DNA of 10,847 nucleotides. Source: Thermoplasmata archaeon (GTDB lineage Archaea > Thermoplasmatota > Thermoplasmata > WALJ01). Location of the stretch: assembly GCA_015522885.1 (NCBI GenBank), contig WALJ01000171.1, positions 1-10,847 on the forward strand, given 5' to 3'. This document shows, in pieces, positions 6,065 to 10,847 of the stretch. The first letter of the stretch is position 1. Every line of letters begins with the position of its first letter. Below the pieces are notes generated by a model that worked only from the letters and a program-made list of their open reading frames with translations, made no database searches and had not been told where the DNA came from. The translations under genes were made by a program, and so were the position numbers.

Positions 6065-6792
6065 TGGCGGAAAGAGAATCGGGAGTGGCGGAACTGGACC
6101 GTTCTCTCGGAGGAATCCCCGAAGGATTTGCAATACTGGTCTACGGTTCTCCGGGATCAGGTACGGAGCTATTCGCAAAGCAGTTTGCTGCGGCCGGTGT
6201 TGGAAAGGAAAATGTCATCTATTTCACTACAAGTGAAAGGGATGTGGATGTCAAGAACACCATGAAACATTTCGGATGGAATCCGAACATCACGATAGTG
6301 AACATAGGCGAAGAATATTATCAAAAGGTGCTTGCGAAGGAACTCGAGATAAGCAAGTACAGGCAGGAAGGCGTCTCCGTAAAGGACATAAAAAGGCTGA
6401 GAACCCATGAGATTTCCAAAGGAATAAACTTCCTGACCAAGATAACATACGAGATTTCGAAATTGAAACCGCCGTTCAGGGTTATAATCGATTCTCTGGA
6501 TTTCTTTATGGAGTACTACGAACCCCAGCATGTGATTTCCGCCCTGAGAACGATTAAAGCCCACAGCCAGTATCAGAGAGGCATAGTTCTGGCCACCATG
6601 CTCAAAGGCGTCCACGAACCCAAGACCGAGAGCGGCGTCGAAGAGGTGGTCGATATAATAGTCGAGCTCGAGAAGCTCAGGAGAGAAAAGGAATTCCAGA
6701 GATACCTGATAATCCAGAAGGTCAGGAACCACCCCGAAAAGGTGGGAATAATGGAATATACCATAACCGGGAAGGGCATAACGCCAAAGTGA
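6064..6792 (+). CDS. KaiC-like protein with altered Walker A (Lys to Thr)
   Basis: A 242-residue RecA/KaiC-fold protein. The start ESGVAELDRSLGGIPEGF is the usual family entry, but the P-loop reads GSPGSGTELF (28-37), with Thr34 in place of the catalytic Lys and Glu35 in place of Thr/Ser. The later SER (57-59) and the Walker B strand RVIIDS (139-144, Asp143) are kept. I recall similar GSGTE sequences in other archaeal proteins annotated as HTR-like or signal-transduction ATPases, so this may be a fixed subfamily rather than a mutation; that is from memory and unverified. A charged insert (about 86-120) separates the two halves. It is probably nucleotide-binding at most, and a likely partner of the first gene's product. 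The geranylgeranyl-reductase gene starts 4 nt after its stop. Confidence 0.85.
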   Translation: MAERESGVAELDRSLGGIPEGFAILVYGSPGSGTELFAKQFAAAGVGKENVIYFTTSERDVDVKNTMKHFGWNPNITIVNIGEEYYQKVLAKELEISKYRQEGVSVKDIKRLRTHEISKGINFLTKITYEISKLKPPFRVIIDSLDFFMEYYEPQHVISALRTIKAHSQYQRGIVLATMLKGVHEPKTESGVEEVVDIIVELEKLRREKEFQRYLIIQKVRNHPEKVGIMEYTITGKGITPK

Positions 6793-6796
6793 TTCG

Positions 6797-7936
6797 ATGG
6801 ACTATGATGCGGTTATTATAGGCGGCGGTCCGGCAGGGAGCAGAACAGCGGGGATTGTTGCGAAATCAGGTTTTTCAGCCCTCATCATTGAGGAGCACAG
6901 GGAAATAGGAAAGCCGGTACAGTGTTCCGGTCTGGTTAGCAGGAAAGTTCTGGAAATCTCGGGAACAGGCAAGAAGTCGGTGATAAGGGGAGTGAAAAGA
7001 GCGAGGATGGTTTCCCCCGGTTCCGAACTTGTCGTAGAATCGGACGATGAAAGGGTTTTTGTCATAGACAGAAGCATTTTCGACAAAGAAATTGCGAAAA
7101 ATTCCATAAAAAACGGCTCGGACATCCTTCTGGGTACGAGAGTCGAAAGGCTTTCAAGGGAGAACGGGCGGATAAATGTGGAAGTGCTGTCGGATGGCGA
7201 AAAAACAGAGATTAATGCCAAAATACTCATAGGTGCGGACGGCCTATATTCCGTGAGTGCTCGTTCTTTCGGACTGAGCAGGCCTGCCGAGATACTGAGC
7301 GGATTTCAGGCGCACATAACAGATGATGCGGAGGAAGTGAAAATTTTCCCGGAACCGGAGAACTCGTTCTTCTCATGGCAGATACCTCTTGACGAAGGCT
7401 CGTTGATAGGGAGCGCCGGAATCGGGGAAAGGCCTTATGAGGCGCTCAAAAAGAGGTTCGAAGGCTTCGAAAGAAGGTCCGTAACAATCTATGGCGGCGG
7501 AATTCCCATAGGGTACTCGAAAAAGACAGTGACGGATAATGTCATGATTGTGGGTGATGCGGCATCACAGGTCAAGCCTCTTTCGGGCGGCGGTCTCTAC
7601 CCGGGACTGAAATCGGCGGAGATATGCGGGAATGTAGCTGTAAAAGCCCTGAAAAACGGATATTACGGTAAAAAAACCCTCATGGAATACCAGCGGACAT
7701 GGCAGAGCACTGTCGGAAAGGAGATAAAAAACGGGCTTTATCTGAGAAAAATCTACAAAAAACTCGGATATGAGGATATCGGGAAGATATTAAGGGCATT
7801 GAACAACGAGAAAACCCTTTCGATTATACGAAAAATGGGCGATATAGACCACCCGTCATCTCTTGCGGGCTCTCTCGTAAAGGCTTCTCCTAAACTTCTC
7901 GTATTTGCCCGTTATCTGTCTGGTCTTCTCATCTAA
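6797..7936 (+). CDS. Geranylgeranyl reductase family flavoprotein
   Basis: An FAD-dependent oxidoreductase of 379 residues, the usual length for the archaeal family that saturates the double bonds of geranylgeranyl chains in ether lipids or related isoprenoids. Visible motifs are the N-terminal dinucleotide-binding AVIIGGGPAGSRTA, the conserved Cys in VQCSGLVS, GADGLYS in the middle, a SWQIP segment followed eight residues later by SAG, and VMIVGDAASQVKPLSGGGLY with GLKSAE, the second FAD-binding block. It lies 4 nt after the third KaiC-like gene and is probably in the same transcript; the ribosome binding site is weak (AAGTGA). The last 81 bp overlap the opposing gene for a surface protein. 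Related family members act on other isoprenoids or quinones, so the exact substrate is open. Confidence 0.9.
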   Translation: MDYDAVIIGGGPAGSRTAGIVAKSGFSALIIEEHREIGKPVQCSGLVSRKVLEISGTGKKSVIRGVKRARMVSPGSELVVESDDERVFVIDRSIFDKEIAKNSIKNGSDILLGTRVERLSRENGRINVEVLSDGEKTEINAKILIGADGLYSVSARSFGLSRPAEILSGFQAHITDDAEEVKIFPEPENSFFSWQIPLDEGSLIGSAGIGERPYEALKKRFEGFERRSVTIYGGGIPIGYSKKTVTDNVMIVGDAASQVKPLSGGGLYPGLKSAEICGNVAVKALKNGYYGKKTLMEYQRTWQSTVGKEIKNGLYLRKIYKKLGYEDIGKILRALNNEKTLSIIRKMGDIDHPSSLAGSLVKASPKLLVFARYLSGLLI

Positions 7937-8701
7937 CCACGGATATTTTCCGTAATTGTCGTTCATGTAATACATATAGGCCAGAATAGCGGCTCCTCCG
8001 GCCAGGCCTATGAATAGGAACAGAGGCCAGATAGGCACTCCCCTGCGTACGGAAAAGCTTGTGAAAGGAATTATCGCGTCGACTGGGTAGAACTGGCTCA
8101 GATATGTCATATTTAATCCGTGTCTGTAATAGGGTATATCGCTCTCGTTTGCCTTTCTGGTGGCATAATCCCACTGCTCTTTTGAATAATACGACATGGA
8201 CCTCATAACAAAGTGCCTCGGGGTGCTGTTCGTAGAGTTCGAATAGTCAAATTCCAGAGAAAATCGTACATAGTAGACGCCTTCGGGGGTAGAATCGGAC
8301 GTATCCATGGTGAGAACGAAGGACCTCTTGGAACCGGGCCGCAAATCCTCTATGCTGACGGTATATCTCAAAGCTTTGCTCTGATTTATCTTCGGCGGGT
8401 TTGGAAACCTTTCATCCACATCTTTGTATGTCTCAAGGGTGGCATAGGCATAAACCTCGGATACGAGGCTTATATTCTCCATAGTCCGGTTATAGGGATT
8501 GTAAAGTTTGAAATCGATATTTCCAGCGTTGCCCGGATATATCGTTGGGCCCGAAAAGTTCTGGAGGATGAAATTCGTTCTGGAAGGATCGGAAACATAA
8601 TCCTCGACCCGGGGCGCTCCGAAAGGGTCGTCAGCGGCCACAGCGAGCCCCGGAAACAGCAGAATGAAAACTGCAACTAATGCAGCGAATCTCCTAATCA
8701 T
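7856..8701 (-). CDS. Secreted, membrane-anchored protein rich in N-glycosylation sequons
   Basis: A 281-residue protein I cannot assign to a named family. It has a signal peptide (MIRRFAALVAVFILLFPGLA, likely cut after AVAA), an extracellular part with Ig-like or beta-sandwich features (PGNAGNIDFKLYNPYNRTMENI and PGSKRSFVLTMDTSD read like alpha-galactosidase NEW3-type domains), one transmembrane helix (about 223-245) and a basic cytoplasmic tail of about 36 residues. Eight N-x-S/T sequons occur in the extracellular part. A TATA box about 25 bp before the ATG implies a leaderless transcript, separate from the ribosomal cluster upstream. Its 3' end overlaps the geranylgeranyl-reductase gene by 81 bp on the opposite strand. 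A surface-layer or envelope-assembly role is a guess. Confidence 0.8.
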   Translation of the reverse strand: MIRRFAALVAVFILLFPGLAVAADDPFGAPRVEDYVSDPSRTNFILQNFSGPTIYPGNAGNIDFKLYNPYNRTMENISLVSEVYAYATLETYKDVDERFPNPPKINQSKALRYTVSIEDLRPGSKRSFVLTMDTSDSTPEGVYYVRFSLEFDYSNSTNSTPRHFVMRSMSYYSKEQWDYATRKANESDIPYYRHGLNMTYLSQFYPVDAIIPFTSFSVRRGVPIWPLFLFIGLAGGAAILAYMYYMNDNYGKYPWLDEKTRQITGKYEKFRRSLYERARKR

Positions 8702-8720
8702 TGTATCCGCAACCTATTAG

Positions 8721-8730
8721 GATATAAAAT
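8721..8730 (-). promoter_or_regulatory. TATA box of the surface-protein gene
   Basis: The minus strand reads ATTTTATATC, about 25 bp before the ATG at 8701, in the 35-bp gap after eif6. It indicates its own leaderless promoter. Confidence 0.6.
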
Positions 8731-8736
8731 ATTTTC

Positions 8737-9396
8737 TTAGAGAAGCGAGAAGGCATCTTCGACCCTGCTTATTTCTATATTCGTGCTCCTGTTTCCGAGG
8801 AGCGCTCCTTTCGAATTGACAATCATGCAGGCTCCTACGAACCCGCTACCGTAGTTTGCAGTGCCTCTCCTGAACGGGACTTTGAAAAGATCTTCAAGAT
8901 ATTTCAGTTCCTCGTCGTCGGCCTCCGGATGACAGAGTCCGCCTTCGTTGCTCACCGAGCCGGCGGAGCCAACGGTCGGTATATCGGCGACGGTGTCCCT
9001 TTCCACTACTACGCCCAGACCGTCTTCTATTTTTTTGGCCCACTTTTTAGAGATTTTCGGATGGATGAGGGCTCCCCAGTCATTCACCAGTATGTTGTTC
9101 CCCGCTGCGTTGTACCGGTCTTCGATAATCGTGACATTGACATATTCTTTCAAAGGCTTTAGTTCCTCTTCTTCTGCAATATACGAGACAAGCGCTCCGT
9201 TGGAATTGGCAGCCATGAGTGCTCCGACGAGTCTGGAGCCCCCTAACTCCATTTCGATAACAGGTACACTCAGGGTTTTTTCAATACCCTCTAAAATATC
9301 GTTTGCCAGTCCCTTCTGTACCGCAGCGAAACTATCTGTCGCAAGACCGAGGAGGCCCAAAAACGGATTGGCCTGAAACTCCATCAACCTTATCAT
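8737..9396 (-). CDS. eif6: Translation initiation factor 6 (aIF6)
   Basis: aIF6 binds the large ribosomal subunit at the subunit interface and keeps 50S and 30S apart. The 219-residue length is that of the archaeal family, a five-fold pentein repeat. The start MIRLMEFQANPFLG matches the family's N-terminus, and typical parts follow: NILVNDWGALIHPKIS, a TVGSAGSVSNEGGLCHP segment, and GFVGACMIVNSKGALLG near the end. The ATG at 9396 follows the rpl31e stop by one nt; a second ATG four codons later is less likely by comparison with the family. It is the last gene of the rps19e cluster. The usual follower genes of some archaea (L18Ae/LX, prefoldin alpha, ftsY) are not present here. Confidence 0.97.
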   Translation of the reverse strand: MIRLMEFQANPFLGLLGLATDSFAAVQKGLANDILEGIEKTLSVPVIEMELGGSRLVGALMAANSNGALVSYIAEEEELKPLKEYVNVTIIEDRYNAAGNNILVNDWGALIHPKISKKWAKKIEDGLGVVVERDTVADIPTVGSAGSVSNEGGLCHPEADDEELKYLEDLFKVPFRRGTANYGSGFVGACMIVNSKGALLGNRSTNIEISRVEDAFSLL

Positions 9397-9397
9397 G

Positions 9398-9664
9398 TCA
9401 GTCTTCCGGAGGCACCACTTCCACGACTTCTTCGAACTTTATCATCTTAACCCTTATTTTGTTGGGAATCTTCTTCTTTCCCCGTTCCCAGACCATTTCG
9501 TTCACTCTGTGGTCTATCCATACCTCATCCGGTTCGACCTTCATGTGTCTCGCCGCAAATTCTCTTATGTGCTTTATTGCTCTGTCCGCCTTTTTAGTCC
9601 TCGGAATATCTTTGAGGTCGTTGAACGTTATCGTATAAACCCTTTCCATTTCTTCATCAGCCAT
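9398..9664 (-). CDS. rpl31e: 50S ribosomal protein L31e
   Basis: An 88-residue archaeal/eukaryotic large-subunit protein located near the exit of the peptide tunnel. Diagnostic segments are ERVYTITFNDLKDIPRTKKA, then RAIKHIREFAARHMKV, then VWIDHRVNEMVWERGKKKIP and NKIRVKMIKFEE. The ATG is preceded by GAGGTGA, a good Shine-Dalgarno, directly after the rpl39e stop. It is co-transcribed with rpl39e upstream and eif6 downstream. Confidence 0.97.
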   Translation of the reverse strand: MADEEMERVYTITFNDLKDIPRTKKADRAIKHIREFAARHMKVEPDEVWIDHRVNEMVWERGKKKIPNKIRVKMIKFEEVVEVVPPED

Positions 9665-9673
9665 TTTCTCACC

Positions 9674-9829
9674 TCACAGTTTTAGCCTTCCCTTCCTCCA
9701 GTTTCTCTGCTTCGGGTGTCTCATGAAGTTCCTGTTGGTCCTCTGCATGACCCACGCAGGTACCCTTCTGTTCTGTTTTACTCTTTTGAGCATCCTTATT
9801 TTCTTTCCGTACGGTCTGTTATGCGCCAC
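9674..9829 (-). CDS. rpl39e: 50S ribosomal protein L39e
   Basis: A very small basic protein of 51 residues that lines the peptide exit tunnel in archaeal and eukaryotic ribosomes. The reading frame gives MAHNRPYGKKIRMLKRVKQN, then RRVPAWVMQRTNRNFMRHPK, then QRNWRKGRLKL, with the family's PxGKKxR, QNRRVPAWV, TNR and HPK...NWR pattern in order. The start is GTG, five to six nt after AAGGTGA, which also contains the stop of the PDCD5 gene. The stop TGA is at 9676-9674, and rpl31e starts 9 nt further on. It is easy to miss because of its size and non-ATG start. Confidence 0.95.
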   Translation of the reverse strand: MAHNRPYGKKIRMLKRVKQNRRVPAWVMQRTNRNFMRHPKQRNWRKGRLKL

Positions 9830-9833
9830 TTTT

Positions 9834-10160
9834 TCACCTTCTTTCAATCTTTATTTCCCTCTTTCTCGGGATGGCTCTTTCGAGTATCCTTTTGAGGGTC
9901 TCATCATCAATCATTCGGTCGATTCTTCCTGTCTGGGCAAGGGCTATGAGCTGGTTTTCCACATTCTCGGCTATATCCGGATGAGCCATCTTTATTCTTG
10001 TCAGTCTTTCTCTGGCCTCAGGTGTCAGAATCTGCCTGAGGATGGCCGCCTTCTCCATTTCCATCTGCTTTTGCCTCTCTTCCTGCATGGCAGCCATCTC
10101 CTGCTGTTTCCGGAGTTCCATGAGTTTTTTCTTCTTTATAGCTTCCAGCTCTTCGTCCAT
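9834..10160 (-). CDS. PDCD5-family DNA-binding protein
   Basis: A 108-residue, highly charged helical protein of the PDCD5/TFAR19 family, whose archaeal members are described as DNA-binding. It starts MDEELEAIKKKKLMELRKQQ, continues with a Gln/Met/Glu-rich coiled region, and has the conserved ILTPEARERLTRIKMAHPDIAENVENQ (seen as ILTPEARERL, RIKMAHPDIA, VENQLI). DETLKRIL follows, with a basic tail. The ATG at 10160 was chosen because family members begin MDE..L and GTGAGG lies just before it; a GTG at 10169 overlapping the rps19e stop is the alternative. Its place between rps19e and rpl39e is conserved across many archaea, suggesting a link to translation, though the molecular role is not settled. 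Confidence 0.93.
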   Translation of the reverse strand: MDEELEAIKKKKLMELRKQQEMAAMQEERQKQMEMEKAAILRQILTPEARERLTRIKMAHPDIAENVENQLIALAQTGRIDRMIDDETLKRILERAIPRKREIKIERR

Positions 10161-10165
10161 ACGCC

Positions 10166-10633
10166 TCACTTCTTTTTTGGAAGGTATTTCTTCAATTCCG
10201 GCCTTTTTTCCGCCAGTTCTTTGAGTACGTCATAGGAAAGTCCGTCAAGAAATTTTTGCCCCTCAGGACTTATTTTCCTACCTTTCTTTCCATCTTTGAT
10301 TACCAGACCGGCGCTCTCCAGCTGCACCAGAGCGGTCTGTATTATCGACCTGCCGGCCCTTACCGCATGGTATCTCTTGGAGCCTCTATCAACACGACCA
10401 CCGAACATGGCGCTCAGCCTCATCACACCTACCGGCCCGTGAATATAGACCTTTCTGAGCACCGCGGCTGTTCGGGTGTACCACCACTCCGGCTCCGTCG
10501 GCCTTTTTTCACGGTGGATTCCGGTTTTAACGTATGAAGCCCATTTCGGCACATATATCGCATCGTTTTTCTTTAGTTTTTCAGCGGTTCTTTCTATCAG
10601 TATTTCCGCAGGAACATCTCTTACTCCTGTCAT
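10166..10633 (-). CDS. rps19e: 30S ribosomal protein S19e
   Basis: A 155-residue small-subunit protein needed for 30S maturation in archaea and eukaryotes, with no bacterial counterpart. Family hallmarks are VRDVPAEILIERTAEKLK, WASYVKTGIHREKRP, WWYTRTAAVLRKVYIHGPVG, and GSKRYHAVRAGRSIIQTALV with QLESAGLV after it. The same frame stays open upstream to beyond 10795, but the family starts at MTGVRDV, and the ATG at 10633 has AGGAGG six nt before it and a TATA box about 44 bp upstream. It is the first gene of the translation cluster running down to eif6. The lysine-rich end (LPKKK) overlaps the alternative start of the PDCD5 gene. Confidence 0.97.
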   Translation of the reverse strand: MTGVRDVPAEILIERTAEKLKKNDAIYVPKWASYVKTGIHREKRPTEPEWWYTRTAAVLRKVYIHGPVGVMRLSAMFGGRVDRGSKRYHAVRAGRSIIQTALVQLESAGLVIKDGKKGRKISPEGQKFLDGLSYDVLKELAEKRPELKKYLPKKK

Positions 10634-10639
10634 TCGATT

Positions 10640-10645
10640 CCTCCT
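10640..10645 (-). promoter_or_regulatory. Shine-Dalgarno of rps19e
   Basis: AGGAGG on the minus strand, six nt before the ATG at 10633. It decides against the longer in-frame open reading frame that reaches past 10795. Confidence 0.8.
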
Positions 10646-10671
10646 GAGGGATGTTGCGCCTACCTGATTCC

Positions 10672-10682
10672 CATATATAAAG
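10672..10682 (-). promoter_or_regulatory. TATA box of the rps19e-eif6 operon
   Basis: The minus strand reads CTTTATATATG, preceded by GCAAAG, the same purine-rich context as the ubiX promoter and a possible BRE. It predicts a start near 10651 and a leader of about 18 nt carrying the Shine-Dalgarno. Confidence 0.65.
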
Positions 10683-10683
10683 C

Positions 10684-10847
10684 TTTGCACATTTCCGGCT
10701 TTGGGACAAAATTCTGTTATGCTTCGGTTGATAGAGGTATCGGTGTGATGCCTTCCAGGTATCTGAGGTAACATAATCGCCTGATGTTGTGGCATATTCC
10801 TCGAAGATAGTCTTCCGTTTCTCTTCGCGGGTTGAGGCGTTTTCTTA
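10684..10847. other. Unassigned edge sequence upstream of rps19e
   Basis: No gene can be recognised here. On the minus strand one frame is open from the window edge to a TAA at 10719-10717 (42 codons, Arg-rich, ending PIPLSTEA), which would be a natural place for an upstream gene to end before the rps19e promoter. A second minus-strand frame is also open throughout and looks no worse. Neither matches a family I know. No tRNA fold or repeat was seen. Confidence 0.3.

Noticed and set aside
5710..6732. Several minus-strand open frames of 100-190 codons across the KaiC operon
   Set aside because: They lie antisense to well-supported genes, have no recognisable motifs and no promoter or Shine-Dalgarno.
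4713..6792. A circadian clock or KaiABC system
   Set aside because: The proteins are single-domain and two lack a working P-loop; there is no KaiA or KaiB. KaiC-like names the fold only.
10634..10795. 54-codon N-terminal extension of S19e
   Set aside because: The extension contains the TATA box and Shine-Dalgarno of rps19e and has no family similarity; the family starts at MTGVRDV.
10717..10845. C-terminal end of an upstream minus-strand gene
   Set aside because: The 42-codon frame ends at a plausible place, but another frame is equally open and no family is recognised, so it is recorded only as unassigned sequence.

Overview
The window looks archaeal and most likely euryarchaeal. It carries ribosomal proteins found only in archaea and eukaryotes (S8e, S19e, L31e, L39e), SRP19, eIF6, a PDCD5-family protein, DUF211 and DUF357 proteins, a geranylgeranyl-reductase-type flavoprotein and TATA-box promoters. 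A Thermoplasmatota-related lineage is possible from the mix of KaiC-like ATPases, ThyX, UbiX and secreted Ig-like proteins, but that placement is inference. No RNA gene, CRISPR array, insertion sequence or origin was recognised.

Layout. At 73-594 (+) lies a small secreted PPC-like protein, followed by a T-rich tract and a short repeat patch. On the minus strand, thyX (1656-973) and a DUF357 gene (1021-689) overlap as a pair. Upstream of them are the remains of a family-5 peptide-binding protein gene (2951-1684) whose middle is missing and whose two ends lie in different frames. ubiX (3531-2989) is divergent from rps8e-srp19 (3629-4304, +). SRP19 ends tail to tail with a DUF211 gene (4606-4310, -).

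From 4713 a tight plus-strand operon carries three RecA/KaiC-fold proteins with stop/start overlaps, then a geranylgeranyl-reductase-family gene 4 nt further on (to 7936). The first KaiC-like protein has an intact Walker A motif, the second has none, and the third has threonine where the lysine should be. This looks like a set of one active and two degenerate subunits and is the most interesting part of the window.

The geranylgeranyl reductase runs 81 bp into the 3' end of an opposing gene for a membrane-anchored, sequon-rich surface protein (8701-7856, -). The last block, on the minus strand from 10633 to 8737, is the conserved archaeal translation cluster rps19e - PDCD5 - rpl39e - rpl31e - eif6. 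rpl39e has only 51 codons and a GTG start.

Expression. Several first-in-operon genes (ubiX, rps8e, kaiC1, the 8701 gene, probably thyX) have a TATA-like box about 25-30 bp before the start codon, implying leaderless transcripts. Internal operon genes (kaiC2, kaiC3, rpl39e, rpl31e) and rps19e have clear Shine-Dalgarno sequences.
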